Notes: a model not told the origin generated them from the sequence alone. Positions 50,664 to 60,069 are shown, counted from the first letter of the stretch. The stretch: 64,000 nt of DNA from Hymenobacter citatus (GCF_014333615.1 NZ_JACSCY010000002.1:310001-374000), one strand, 5' to 3'. Numbers and translations are program-made.

Positions 50664-53153
50664 ATGAAAACAATCCCACGCTTAGCCAAGACCTTTCTGC
50701 TGCTGCTCTGCTGGGCAGGTGCTCTTGGGACGGTGGCGGGCAAGCCAAAGCCTACCCCGTTGCGGCTGTGGTACGATAAACCCGCTGCTAACTGGAATGA
50801 GGCCCTACCCCTCGGCAACGGCCGCCTGGGCGTCATGGTGTTTGGCGGGCCCCAGCGCGAGCGGCTGCAGCTAAATGAGGAAACCATCTGGGGCGGCGGA
50901 CCCAACAACAACGTGAAGGCCAATGCGCTGCCCGTAGTGCGGCAGCTCCGCGAGCAGCTGCTGGCTGGGCACCTAGTGGAAGCGCAGGCACTGGCCCAAG
51001 CGCAGATGCAGCCCGCCGGCAACAGCGGCATGCCCTACCAGACGGCCTCAAACGTGTACCTCGACTTTGCCGGCCACGACAGCCCTACCCACTACCAGCG
51101 CGACCTGGACATCAGCCGGGCCGTGGCCTCGGTGAGCTACGAGGTAGGCGGCATCACTTACCGGCGCGAGGTATTTAGCTCCTTACCCGACCAGGTGATG
51201 ATCGTGCGCCTCACGGCCAGCAAGCCGGGCAGTATTAGCTGCCAGCTCAGCGAGGAAAGTCCGATGCAGCACACCCAGCACGCCGAGCAAAACCAGCTGG
51301 TGCTGGATGGCCGCGGCAGTGAGCACGAAGGGCAGGAGGGCAAGGTGCGCTTTCAAACGCGGGTGCAGGCTGTAACCGAAGGCGGCACCACGCAAGCCAC
51401 CGACGCAGGCATTCGGATTCAGAATGCCAACAGCGCCACGCTCTACATTTCTATCGGCACCAACTTCGTGAACTACCACGATGTGAGCGGCGACCCGGCC
51501 GCGCGGGCCACGGCCTACCTGGCGGCCGCCGTGCGCAAGCCCTACAAGCAAGCCCTGGCCGACCACGTAGCCGCCTACCAGCGTTACTTCAACCGCGTGA
51601 CGCTAAACCTGGGCGTGACGCCCGCCGCCGAACTGCCTACACCCCAGCGTATTGCCAATTTTGCCCAGGGCAACGACCCCGCGCTGGCGGCCTTGTATTT
51701 CCAATACGGGCGCTACCTGCTCATCAGCTCGTCGCAGCCGGGCGGGCAGCCGGCCAACCTGCAAGGCATTTGGAACGACCAGCTCAAGGGGCCTTGGGAC
51801 AGCAAGTACACGGTGAACATCAACACCGAAATGAACTACTGGCCGGCCGAAGTTACCAACCTGACCGAGCTGCACGAGCCGCTGTTTGGGATGATAAAGG
51901 ACCTGAGCGTGACCGGGCAGCAGAGCGCCCAGCAGCTATACGGCGCCCGTGGCTGGAACCTGCACCACAACACCGACATCTGGCGCATCACGGGGCAGGT
52001 CGACCCGCCGCAGTACGGCCTCTGGCCCATGGGCGGCGCCTGGCTGAGCCAGCACCTCTGGGACCATTACCAGTTCACCGGCGACCTGGCTTTCCTGCGC
52101 GACTACTACCCCGTGCTGAAAGGCGCGGCTACCTACTTCGTCGATGCCTTGCAGGAGGAGCCTACCCACCATTGGCTGGTGGTGGCGCCCTCGGTGTCGC
52201 CCGAAAACACGTATCAGCTTCAGGGCAAGCAGATTGCGCTGGTGGCCGGCACCACCATGGACAACCAGCTGGTGTTCGACCTGTTCTCGAAAACCATCCG
52301 GGCCGCCGAGCTGCTGCAGCTGGATACGCCCTTTACCGACACCCTGCGCACCCTGCGCGAGCGGCTGCCCCCCATGCAGATTGGCCAGTACGGACAGGTG
52401 CAGGAGTGGCTGCAAGACGTGGACAACCCCCAGGACCAGCACCGCCACATTTCCCACCTCTACGGCCTCTACCCCAGCGGGCAGATTTCGCCCTACCGCA
52501 CGCCCGCGCTGTTTGAGGCCGCCCGCGTGACGCTCACCCAGCGCGGCGACGTGAGTACGGGGTGGTCGATGGGGTGGAAGGTGAACTTTTGGGCCCGCAT
52601 GCAGGATGGCAACCACGCCTACAAGCTGCTCACCGAGCAGTTGCGGCTGCGCTCCGGCGCGGGCGGCAACCGGGGCGAGGGCGGCGGCACCTACCCCAAC
52701 CTGCTGGACGCGCACCCGCCCTTCCAGATTGACGGCAACTTTGGCTGCACCGCCGGCCTGGCCGAGCTGTTCGTGCAGAGCTACGACGGCACCCTCGACC
52801 TATTGCCCGCCCTACCCGACGCCTGGCCTACCGGCGAGGTAACGGGCCTGGTAGCCCGCGGCGGCTACGTGGTAGACCTGGCCTGGGACAAGGGCCACGT
52901 GACGCGGGTGCGCATCACCTCCCGCCTCGGGGGCAACTGCCGGGTGCGGGTGCACAGCCCCATCAAAGCCACCGGCGGCACCAAGCTGCAAGAGGCGCAG
53001 GGCGACAACCCCAACCCGTTTTACCAAACCCTGGCCGTGAAGCCGCCGCTGGTATCCGGCAAAACTACGCCGAAGCAGCCCACGCTGGCCCCGTCGTTTG
53101 TGTATGATTTTCCCACCGAAGCCGGCAAAACCTACTCCCTACGAGCACGCTAG
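50664..53153 (+). CDS. GH95 alpha-L-fucosidase / alpha-L-galactosidase
   Basis: GH95 enzymes invert alpha-1,2-linked L-fucose; some Bacteroides members act as alpha-L-galactosidases on complex corn-type xylan side chains (family knowledge). The 829-residue protein has a signal peptide, an N-terminal beta-sandwich (LRLWYDKPAANWNEALPLGNGRLG, the family start) and the (alpha/alpha)6 barrel. Catalytic residues by comparison with Bifidobacterium AfcA are Asn385 and Asn387 (VNINTEMNYW), Glu514 (SVSPENTY) and Asp690 (QIDGNFG). A C-terminal beta-sandwich follows. In a xylan locus the L-galactosidase role, or removal of fucosyl groups, is more plausible than host-glycan use. Substrate choice remains open. 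Confidence 0.92.
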   Translation: MKTIPRLAKTFLLLLCWAGALGTVAGKPKPTPLRLWYDKPAANWNEALPLGNGRLGVMVFGGPQRERLQLNEETIWGGGPNNNVKANALPVVRQLREQLLAGHLVEAQALAQAQMQPAGNSGMPYQTASNVYLDFAGHDSPTHYQRDLDISRAVASVSYEVGGITYRREVFSSLPDQVMIVRLTASKPGSISCQLSEESPMQHTQHAEQNQLVLDGRGSEHEGQEGKVRFQTRVQAVTEGGTTQATDAGIRIQNANSATLYISIGTNFVNYHDVSGDPAARATAYLAAAVRKPYKQALADHVAAYQRYFNRVTLNLGVTPAAELPTPQRIANFAQGNDPALAALYFQYGRYLLISSSQPGGQPANLQGIWNDQLKGPWDSKYTVNINTEMNYWPAEVTNLTELHEPLFGMIKDLSVTGQQSAQQLYGARGWNLHHNTDIWRITGQVDPPQYGLWPMGGAWLSQHLWDHYQFTGDLAFLRDYYPVLKGAATYFVDALQEEPTHHWLVVAPSVSPENTYQLQGKQIALVAGTTMDNQLVFDLFSKTIRAAELLQLDTPFTDTLRTLRERLPPMQIGQYGQVQEWLQDVDNPQDQHRHISHLYGLYPSGQISPYRTPALFEAARVTLTQRGDVSTGWSMGWKVNFWARMQDGNHAYKLLTEQLRLRSGAGGNRGEGGGTYPNLLDAHPPFQIDGNFGCTAGLAELFVQSYDGTLDLLPALPDAWPTGEVTGLVARGGYVVDLAWDKGHVTRVRITSRLGGNCRVRVHSPIKATGGTKLQEAQGDNPNPFYQTLAVKPPLVSGKTTPKQPTLAPSFVYDFPTEAGKTYSLRAR

Positions 53154-53202
53154 CTCCGTGGCATTTGCCTGCTTCTCTCTCCCTTGCCTACCACTTCGCT
53201 CT

Positions 53203-54159
53203 ATGAAAAAGATCTTGCTCGTTGCCCTGCTGGCTCTCGGCGCCTACCTGCCTTCCCAAGCGCAAAACCCCATTATCCGCGGCGTATTCACGGCCGATCC
53301 GGCGCCGCTGGTGTACCACGATACGCTGTTCCTGTACACCGGCCACGACACGGCCTCGGTGCAGGAAACCAACTACAAGATGCCCGACTGGCGCGTGTAC
53401 TCCACTACCGACATGGTGCACTGGAAGGATTACGGCACCCGTCTTTCGCCTCGCACCTTTGCCTGGGCCACTGGCGATGCCTACGCGGCGCAGTGCGTGT
53501 ACCACAAGGGCAAGTTCTACTGGTTTGTGTCCACGTTTCATAAGAAGGACGACAACAGCCAGGGCGGCGCGGCCATTGGGGTAGCGGTGTCGGACCGCCC
53601 CACGGGGCCGTTCAAGGATGCCATTGGCAAAGCGCTTATTGTCAATGAAATGACCAAGGACAAGCCCCACGCCTGGGACGACATCGACCCTACCGTGTTC
53701 ATCGACGACGATGGCCAAGCCTACCTGTACTGGGGTAACTTAAGCTGCCGCTACGTGAAGCTCAAGGACAACCTGACGGAGCTGGCTGGCCCCATCACGG
53801 TGCTGAACATCAAGAACTACATCGAAGGCCCCTGGGTGTACAAGCGCAAGAAGCTCTACTACCTGGTGTACGCCAGCGCCGGTACCAAACCCGAAATGAT
53901 TGAGTACTGCACCGCCCCCACGGCCACCGGCCCCTGGACCTACCGCGGCATCATCCAGCAAAACGTGCCCAACAGCTTCACCACGCACCCCGGCATCATC
54001 GACTACAAGGGCAAGAGCTACTTCTTCTACCACAACGGGGCCCTGCCCACCGGCGGCAGCTACCGCCGCTCTATCTGTGTGGATGAAATGCACTACAACA
54101 AGGACGGCTCCATCCAACCCATCGTGCAGACGACGCAGGGAGTAGGGCCCGTGAAGTAA
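53203..54159 (+). CDS. GH43 enzyme, catalytic domain only
   Basis: This 318-residue protein is the smallest GH43 here: a signal peptide (cut likely at SQA before QNP) and a single propeller without an accessory module. Base Asp32 (FTADPAPLVYHD), second Asp in DDIDPTVFIDDDGQAYLYWG (about 160-179) and acid Glu in YIEGPWVYKRKK are intact. It closely matches the catalytic parts of the genes at 35969 and 46725. The start at 53203 is the ATG that begins the signal peptide; an in-frame extension to 53098 overlaps the GH95 gene. It is the last gene of the enzyme series before the strand change. Confidence 0.92.
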   Translation: MKKILLVALLALGAYLPSQAQNPIIRGVFTADPAPLVYHDTLFLYTGHDTASVQETNYKMPDWRVYSTTDMVHWKDYGTRLSPRTFAWATGDAYAAQCVYHKGKFYWFVSTFHKKDDNSQGGAAIGVAVSDRPTGPFKDAIGKALIVNEMTKDKPHAWDDIDPTVFIDDDGQAYLYWGNLSCRYVKLKDNLTELAGPITVLNIKNYIEGPWVYKRKKLYYLVYASAGTKPEMIEYCTAPTATGPWTYRGIIQQNVPNSFTTHPGIIDYKGKSYFFYHNGALPTGGSYRRSICVDEMHYNKDGSIQPIVQTTQGVGPVK

Positions 54160-54248
54160 GATGCTGGGCCGAAGCGCAGAACATGCCTAAACAATAAGGG
54201 CTGCCAACAAGAGGTAGGATTCTGGTAGTCCGCGTGTGGGGTAGGCGG

Positions 54249-55730
54249 CTAGTGCTGGCAGGGCTGCGGATCCACCTTGTTGATCATGCGGAAGCGCATG
54301 AACTTGCGCAACAACGACGGGCTCTTATGTAATAGCTCGTCGTTGGGTGAGGCTGTGGCTAGCGCAAACGTGCGGTGCTGCCCGTTGCGGACGTACTCCA
54401 CGCGCGCGGGCCGCACATCGGCTATCCGGTTTTTGAGCTGAAAAAACGTTATCAGCTTGCCTTCGTCGGCAATGTGCTGCAGCTCCGTATCCGACGAGGC
54501 TATTACCTCGATCATGTCTCTTTGAAAACCAAATACTTGCGCCTTTACGGGGATAAATAAGTGGTTGGTAATGCCACCTTCTGTGCGCAGATTGGAAAAC
54601 ATGGCAAACGAAGACTCCGTTTTCAGGCCGATATAAGGACTGATGCCATTCAGAAAAACCAGCAAGGGAAACAGCAAAAATAGCGCGTGCGGGAGCGAAA
54701 AAGTGCGGGTAGGAAAATACTGCCGGGCCTTGTATAGCGAAAGCAACAGCAGCAGGATATATAAAAAACTATACGCGCCCCACACCAACCGAAAATAATC
54801 GGTAGATACTTTGGTTACTACTTTGATGCTTCCAATAAATACAGCAAAAACAAGTATCCAAAATGCACCATGTGAGAAAGAAAAATTTGAAAATCGCTGC
54901 TTTATTATGTGCCAGATGGAAAATGAATTACTGCGGAATTGACGAAGGGTAGAAATGAACGTATAACTAGTAAATAGAAAATAGACAGCAAAAATCATGG
55001 ATGAGAAATCATAAAATCCATTATAAGAATTGAACGCAATAACGCAGTGAAAAACAAGCCCGACAACCAGACCAATAGTGCGCGTTTGCCTGAAAATAAG
55101 CAGCACCGGAATCAGGGTTTCGATGACAAGCGTTAGGTAGATATTTGCCAGGATAAACGCGGGCGAAGAGGGTAGGAGGGCTTCTGCGTGCTGGGCCTTA
55201 TACAACATAGCTGCGCAACTGGCACTAGGCGAGAGAAAGGCCCAGTTGAGCTTGTGCAATACCACGAAGAAGTAAAGAATCAGCAGCTCCAGGCGCACGG
55301 CCGGCGCAAAAGCACGCAGCAACGCCCCACGGTCTACCGACAGCCGCCGCTCCTTAAACGCCGTCCAGACCAATGCCTGTAGAATGGTGAGGTTCACGAA
55401 GGTGGTAAACAACCAGTGGTTGCTGATGTCGGGCAGTCGGGAAAATACCTCGTATAGCTGCAGGCCAATGAGCGCCAACAGCCGCACGATAGAGGAGGGC
55501 TTAGCAAGTACCGCCAACGCTGCCAACGTCAGCAACAGATAATGCAGCTGAGTGGTATATAGCCGCGACTGCGCCATATGAAACAACGTAGCAATGGCCC
55601 ACAACGCGCAGAATACGGCGTAGCGTGTGGTGTCGGCCGCGGCGGCATCGGCGGCCGAGGGATGGGTTGCAGCAGGCGCTGCAGAGTGCCGGCCGGCTAG
55701 CGGCGGTACGGTGCTGGTGATGGAAGGCAT
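54249..55730 (-). CDS. HTTM-like multi-spanning membrane protein
   Basis: A 493-residue integral membrane protein with about 10-12 hydrophobic segments between residues 38 and 370, then a soluble tail (about 390-493). It resembles HTTM-domain (vitamin K-dependent gamma-carboxylase-like) proteins of Bacteroidota: LYFFVVLHKLNWAFLSPSASC, VFHCVIAFNSYNGFYDFSS, and the motif SPYIGLKTESSFAMFSNLRTE followed by EGGITNHLF. Members often have unknown roles; a carboxylase activity is not shown here. It starts 42 bp downstream of the Tat-type small gene and shares its direction with that gene and the GMC gene, so they probably form an operon. Convergent with the GH43 gene at 53203. Confidence 0.72.
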   Translation of the reverse strand: MPSITSTVPPLAGRHSAAPAATHPSAADAAAADTTRYAVFCALWAIATLFHMAQSRLYTTQLHYLLLTLAALAVLAKPSSIVRLLALIGLQLYEVFSRLPDISNHWLFTTFVNLTILQALVWTAFKERRLSVDRGALLRAFAPAVRLELLILYFFVVLHKLNWAFLSPSASCAAMLYKAQHAEALLPSSPAFILANIYLTLVIETLIPVLLIFRQTRTIGLVVGLVFHCVIAFNSYNGFYDFSSMIFAVYFLFTSYTFISTLRQFRSNSFSIWHIIKQRFSNFSFSHGAFWILVFAVFIGSIKVVTKVSTDYFRLVWGAYSFLYILLLLLSLYKARQYFPTRTFSLPHALFLLFPLLVFLNGISPYIGLKTESSFAMFSNLRTEGGITNHLFIPVKAQVFGFQRDMIEVIASSDTELQHIADEGKLITFFQLKNRIADVRPARVEYVRNGQHRTFALATASPNDELLHKSPSLLRKFMRFRMINKVDPQPCQH

Positions 55731-55772
55731 GCCAGAGTAGCGTTATATCATGCAGAGGAAATATAGATTCAA

Positions 55773-56204
55773 TTAGGCAGCCGGTGCTGGCGGATAATAC
55801 AGCGCGGAAAAAGGGTTGGCACAAGGCGTTTTATAGGGGTCGTAAATACCTTGGTACCGCACGATTTTACGCTCATCCATGCGGTTCTGAAAAAAATCAG
55901 TTGATAATAGATACAGTGTAGTGATAGTGCGGACCAGCTGCGACTGATCGGAATTTATATTCAGCATATAATAGCCACGCATTTTCACATGCGCAAAGGC
56001 CGACCGGCTCGATCCTTCCTGTTGGTAATAATCCAGAACAAACTGCTCGACGCCTTTTCTGTCCAGATCCAGAAAATGAAACTGATGCAGGATAATGCCG
56101 GCCGTGGCCTCGTTGAGTGACACGGCGTAGGCGCCAAGGCTAGGGAGCACCACGGCAGCAGCAGCGCCAAGCCCGGCTATTTTCAGGAATTTGCGGCGGA
56201 ACAT
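55773..56204 (-). CDS. Small twin-arginine signal protein, probable partner of the GMC oxidoreductase
   Basis: The 143-residue protein starts with FRRKFLKIAGLGAAAAVVLPSLGA, a twin-arginine (Tat) signal. The rest is predicted mostly helical (FHFLDLDRKGVEQFVLDYYQQ; VRTITTLYLLSTDFF) and ends with a Pro-rich tail. Its size, Tat signal and position directly next to a GMC flavoprotein that lacks a signal peptide recall the small gamma subunits of FAD-dependent sugar dehydrogenases (gluconate 2-dehydrogenase subunit 3 type), which carry the large subunit through Tat. I do not see clear sequence identity to that family, so this is inferred from context. An in-frame TTG at 56210 adds two residues; the ATG at 56204 was chosen. 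Confidence 0.7.
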   Translation of the reverse strand: MFRRKFLKIAGLGAAAAVVLPSLGAYAVSLNEATAGIILHQFHFLDLDRKGVEQFVLDYYQQEGSSRSAFAHVKMRGYYMLNINSDQSQLVRTITTLYLLSTDFFQNRMDERKIVRYQGIYDPYKTPCANPFSALYYPPAPAA

Positions 56205-56210
56205 ACCCAA

Positions 56211-57668
56211 TTAGGTTGCAGAGTGGCTGGAAGGGAAAGACTGATCGGCGGCCAGGAGCGACAAGGCCGAGAGCGTGAGGGTAGGGTTGGCGGGGGTGTA
56301 GGTAGTGAAGCTGCTGGCCCCCAGCACAAACAGGTTGCGGTACTGATGATGGCGCAAGTGCTTGTCTACCACGCTGTCCTGCGTGCTGGTGCCCATACGG
56401 GCCGTGCCCAGGATGTGCGCCTCGGTAGCATACGGGTCGTTGTAAATAATTTTCTCGACGGGTAGGCAGGACAGGATTTCTGGTAGTTGCTGCTTCATGC
56501 GCTCGATGCCGCGCAGAGCGTAGTCGGAGGGGCCGCCGAAGAACACGGCAGGCTGCAGCACATCGTCGGAGGTGGTTACGTAGTTTGCGGGGGTAGGCAG
56601 GTCTTCAAATACCATCCGGAAGCTGGCCATCTGGCGCCATTTGCCGCTTTCGGGGCGGAAGAAGGGGGCATTGCTGGACTCAATCAGGCAGGCGGCCGCC
56701 TCCCGGCGATGGTCGCCGTCGTAGAGCATGTAGCCGTTGGCATTCACCCAAGTGCTACCCCCCACGTTCTCCAGGTTGTCGAGGTACACATGTGCCTGCA
56801 AGCCCAACTGCTCGCCCAGGCCTTGCCCAGTGAAGGCGTTGGTATCGCCGGAGTTGAGCAGAATGTTGGCGTTGAACAGGGCATTGGCTCCCAGCGCCAC
56901 CACCTCGCCGGCCACGTGGTAGTCGCGGTTGTCGCGGCGGAAGCTCACCTTGCGTACCCGGTCCTGCACCAGCTCCAGGCCGTAGACCTGCGCCCCGGTC
57001 AGCAGCTCCACGCGCGGGTCCTCGTACACCCCCATGTTGGAGTTGTCGATGGTGAATTTGGCATTCACCGGGCACACGCTGCACACGCCGCTGGCGCAGC
57101 AGGGGTTGCGGCCATTCGTGGCCACGCGGGCGCGGGCCGTGGGCTGATTAATATACAGGTTGCCGTATTTCTGGTGCAGGCGCTTGTCGACTTCCGTGAA
57201 CAGATGCGGCGGCTGCGCATAGGCTTTCTTGCGGGGAAACGGCGTGTCGGCTGGCCCAGAAACCGCCATAATGTCTTCTACCTGCTCATAATAAGGGTCT
57301 AGCTCCTCATAGTGCACGGGCCAGTCGTTGCCCACGCCATAGAGCGTTTTCATCCGAAAATCGTTGGGTAGGAACCGGGGCGTGCAGGCATACCAGCAGT
57401 GCGAGCTGCCCCCGAACCCTACCGTAAACATCCAGTCCTTACGGGGCTGCTTGTTCACGAACGTACTGCGCCAATCGGGGTTTTGGCCGGTATAAGCGGT
57501 CTGCTCGCCCCGTTTCTCCTTCACCCGTTCGGCCCAGGGCACGGGGTAGCCGCGCTCCAGTACTAAAATTTTTTCTGTAGCGGGACGCTTTGCAAGATAT
57601 TGATACAGAAAAAACGTGGAGGCGAATCCCGTCCCCACCACGATTAGGTCGTACGCGGTGTGCTTCAT
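56211..57668 (-). CDS. GMC-family FAD oxidoreductase with cysteine cluster
   Basis: The 485-residue protein begins with the FAD-binding motif VVGTGFAS (11-17). GGSSHCWYACTPRFLPNDF (86-104) is the GMC signature region, and NPTLTLSALSLLAAD near the C-terminus the usual GMC closing motif. Residues 190-199 read CCASGVCSVCP, a cysteine cluster (Cys190, 191, 196, 199) like the [3Fe-4S]-binding loops of FAD-dependent glucose or fructose dehydrogenase large subunits. No signal peptide. The Tat-type small gene starts a few bases after its stop. Oxidation of a sugar, polyol or alcohol with electrons passed to the respiratory chain is likely, but no cytochrome c subunit is encoded nearby. Substrate unknown. 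Confidence 0.88.
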   Translation of the reverse strand: MKHTAYDLIVVGTGFASTFFLYQYLAKRPATEKILVLERGYPVPWAERVKEKRGEQTAYTGQNPDWRSTFVNKQPRKDWMFTVGFGGSSHCWYACTPRFLPNDFRMKTLYGVGNDWPVHYEELDPYYEQVEDIMAVSGPADTPFPRKKAYAQPPHLFTEVDKRLHQKYGNLYINQPTARARVATNGRNPCCASGVCSVCPVNAKFTIDNSNMGVYEDPRVELLTGAQVYGLELVQDRVRKVSFRRDNRDYHVAGEVVALGANALFNANILLNSGDTNAFTGQGLGEQLGLQAHVYLDNLENVGGSTWVNANGYMLYDGDHRREAAACLIESSNAPFFRPESGKWRQMASFRMVFEDLPTPANYVTTSDDVLQPAVFFGGPSDYALRGIERMKQQLPEILSCLPVEKIIYNDPYATEAHILGTARMGTSTQDSVVDKHLRHHQYRNLFVLGASSFTTYTPANPTLTLSALSLLAADQSFPSSHSAT

Positions 57669-57836
57669 GTGCTACTGGCTAGTAGCAGTAAAGTAAAGCA
57701 CTTTATTGCTTTTATAATAAAGTATATAAGAAAAATAATAAATTTTTAACGTTCCCTGAGTACAATTCTAGTCTGATACTTCAGAAATTGTATAACAGAG
57801 GGAGTTGTTAAGGTAAATAGTTAAGCAGCTGCGTTA

Positions 57837-58337
57837 TCAAGCGCCTTGCACTGCGTGCCACAGCCAAGCAAAAAATACAAACAAGCCCCACGCCAGCAGT
57901 CCGAATACTGCTAGTAATCCAATTAGCACCACTGCAATGAGACCTTTGCCGCTGCCTTGGTATTTGCCCTCCACGTAGTGCTCCCGTAGCAAGCGCACGT
58001 TCCGGTCGTTGGCTTTATAGGCGAAGTCGAAGATGTTGCCGAGGATAGGGCTGGCGCCTATTATGGTATCCAGGAGCACATTTAAAATCATGCGCACCAC
58101 CACGCTACCTTTGGCGCCGTGGCGCATCATGGTCAGAATCAGCACGGCCGAGATGGCAAAGCTCGACAGGTCGCCCACAACGGGTAGCAGGCCCAGCACG
58201 GGGTCGAGGCCGAAGCGGAAACGGGTGCCGGGCAGCCGGAACTGACTGTCCATCAGCCGGGAGACGCGCGCTACCCATACGAGGCGGTCATCTTCAACAA
58301 GTATAGGTGTGCGGGGCGAAGTAGGGGTAGTGGGCAT
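57837..58337 (-). CDS. DUF4112 family membrane protein
   Basis: A 166-residue protein with the DUF4112 pattern: a short basic lead, then FRFGLDPVLGLLPVVGDLSSFAISAVLIL, GSVVVRMILNVLLDTIIGASPILGNIFDFAYKANDRNVRLL, and a C-terminal hydrophobic segment (LIAVVLIGLLAVFGLLAWGLFVFFAWLW). It probably has three membrane segments. No function is established for the family. The ATG at 58337 is preferred to an in-frame upstream start because the region before it is part of an inverted repeat (58392-58442). Same strand as the diadenylate cyclase-like gene, 131 bp downstream of it. Confidence 0.85.
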   Translation of the reverse strand: MPTTPTSPRTPILVEDDRLVWVARVSRLMDSQFRLPGTRFRFGLDPVLGLLPVVGDLSSFAISAVLILTMMRHGAKGSVVVRMILNVLLDTIIGASPILGNIFDFAYKANDRNVRLLREHYVEGKYQGSGKGLIAVVLIGLLAVFGLLAWGLFVFFAWLWHAVQGA

Positions 58338-58391
58338 GGCAGTGGTGAAATGATAAGCCGGTGAGTGGTGAGTAATGAAAAAATGAAGGGC

Positions 58392-58442
58392 GCCAGTTGT
58401 GCTGAGCATGCGAAGGACCTTTGCACGCTCAGCACAACTGGC
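58392..58442. repeat. 51-bp hairpin repeat (variant of the CTGAGC palindrome family)
   Basis: GCCAGTTGTGCTGAGC (58392-58407) and its exact complement (58427-58442) flank a 19-nt loop containing GCGAAGGACCTTTGC, the core of the 100-bp repeat family. It lies between two minus-strand genes and could terminate the upstream one or stabilise its message. Confidence 0.75.
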
Positions 58443-58468
58443 TTTTGTCAACTCACCATCTCACACAG

Positions 58469-59914
58469 TCACTTTTTGGTAGGCAACAGATCAATCCAGC
58501 CATCTTCGCTGACGACGATGGCCAGGCAGGGGTACTGGCTAGACTCTACGTAGCGCAAGGCCGAGTTGTAGCGCGAGCCGCGCGAAGAGTCGCCCTTGGC
58601 CGTGGCCAGACCGTCGAGAATTGCCCCAATACCGTAGCAGGTGCCGGCCGGGTCGATGAGCACGGCCCCGTCGATATTGGTAACCAGGCGCAGCAGACCG
58701 GGCGTCATCAGGCGGGGCGCCACTTGAAAGCACTGCCGCGTAAGGCGGGCCGCTTCCTGCGCCGCGCCTTCCGAAATCAATAGAATAGTGCCGTTGGATT
58801 GCGTAGTGGCCTTCTGCGTGAGCAGCCAGAGTCGGTCTACACCCTCGGTTTCCAGATGCGGAAACACAAGTTGCACTACGCGCCCAAAGTTGTCCTGGGC
58901 CACGGTGCCCTGGGGTAGGCGGGGCGTGTTCGATACCACCCGCATCATTACGTTGCCGTCGTGGCTCAGCTCCCAGCTGTAGTGGCGGGTGAAGTGCACC
59001 GTGAACACCGGCTCGTACTGCGGGTCGTTGGTGTCTACGAGGTAGCCCAAGCCAAACACGTCGGTGGCGTCGCTCACCAGTGAGGCGCGGTCTTCGCTCA
59101 TTTCCAATAGCTTGCGAATAGAGCGATGGTCGCGCAGCGGAATGGGGGCGTCCAGCGTCAGCACGGGTTTGATGGCCGGGTGGTGGCGCCGCCCTACCAG
59201 CATGGTGCCCACGCCCTCGTCGCCCTCGTGGCGTAGGGCAGCCACGCCGTTGCAGGCATCGTAGAGACCGTGGGTGCCGGCGGCGGCGCGCAGCATAAAG
59301 CGGCGCCCGGCGGCGCGCAGCACCTCGTTGTAGTCGCGGTCGAGGATGGGGTGGTCCTCGTCGTTTTCGGTTTCGCGCAGGGCACGGCCGCAGTCGTGCA
59401 AAAACTCCTGCACCACAGCATCGAGCAAGGAGTTGGCTCTTCCGCCCGGCACCGGCGGCAGGATGTAATAGCTGTGGTAGGCCTCAGAGGATAGCTGCAG
59501 CACCACAAACACCAAATACCCGTGCACGTTGATGGGGGCCGAGCAGAAGTTTACCCGGTTTTCTTGCTGCTGCTCCACCAATTCCGTGAGTGTGTGCTCG
59601 GTGGAGCGGCGGAGCAGCTCATACCAACGGGCTTTTTCATACCGGTCGTGGTCGAGGGGATGCAGGTGGTAGACCACTTCGCGGGGCCCCTCGGGCTCCA
59701 GGGAAGCCGCGTATTCTTTCACCCCGGCAAAGTAATTGGGGGCATAGCGGTGCTTGGCAGGTTCTACCACAATGGCGCCGGGGTCGTCGGCCTCCTTGGC
59801 AGAGGCCAGACCCAGCAGCAGCACTTCGGGCTTCAGGTTACGGTCGAGTAGATTGAAAACGCCATCGGCCGAAAGCTGGGCCGAGACGCGAAATAAGCTT
59901 TGATGTTCCCACAT
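58469..59914 (-). CDS. DisA-type diadenylate cyclase-like protein with unrecognised N-terminal domain
   Basis: The C-terminal ~70 residues of this 481-residue protein match a DAC (cyclic di-AMP synthase) domain. The nucleotide motif is DGAVLIDPAGTCYGIGAIL (from Asp415), followed by SSRGSRYNSALRYVESS (about 443-459), where the canonical R-H-R motif is Arg448-Tyr-Asn. The remaining ~400 residues are not a domain I recognise; they include a repeated Ser/Asp-rich section and SFRSIRK-like basic stretches, and may be a sensor. No membrane segment is evident, so it is not CdaA-like. It may make c-di-AMP, or have a changed activity because the second and third residues of RHR are substituted. Neighbours give no clear clue. 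Confidence 0.75.
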   Translation of the reverse strand: MWEHQSLFRVSAQLSADGVFNLLDRNLKPEVLLLGLASAKEADDPGAIVVEPAKHRYAPNYFAGVKEYAASLEPEGPREVVYHLHPLDHDRYEKARWYELLRRSTEHTLTELVEQQQENRVNFCSAPINVHGYLVFVVLQLSSEAYHSYYILPPVPGGRANSLLDAVVQEFLHDCGRALRETENDEDHPILDRDYNEVLRAAGRRFMLRAAAGTHGLYDACNGVAALRHEGDEGVGTMLVGRRHHPAIKPVLTLDAPIPLRDHRSIRKLLEMSEDRASLVSDATDVFGLGYLVDTNDPQYEPVFTVHFTRHYSWELSHDGNVMMRVVSNTPRLPQGTVAQDNFGRVVQLVFPHLETEGVDRLWLLTQKATTQSNGTILLISEGAAQEAARLTRQCFQVAPRLMTPGLLRLVTNIDGAVLIDPAGTCYGIGAILDGLATAKGDSSRGSRYNSALRYVESSQYPCLAIVVSEDGWIDLLPTKK

Positions 59915-60069
59915 AGGGTAGGGCGGGTCGGGAGAGAATAGGAAGTATACGGAAAAAGTGGCCCAATAGTCGGACGCGGCGCCCTAAAGCCGCGTACCAG
60001 TTAGTTTGGGAAACGCCGGGGTATCTTGTATCTTCGGTGCAGAAGTCGTCCACCGTTACCCCCGCCCGT

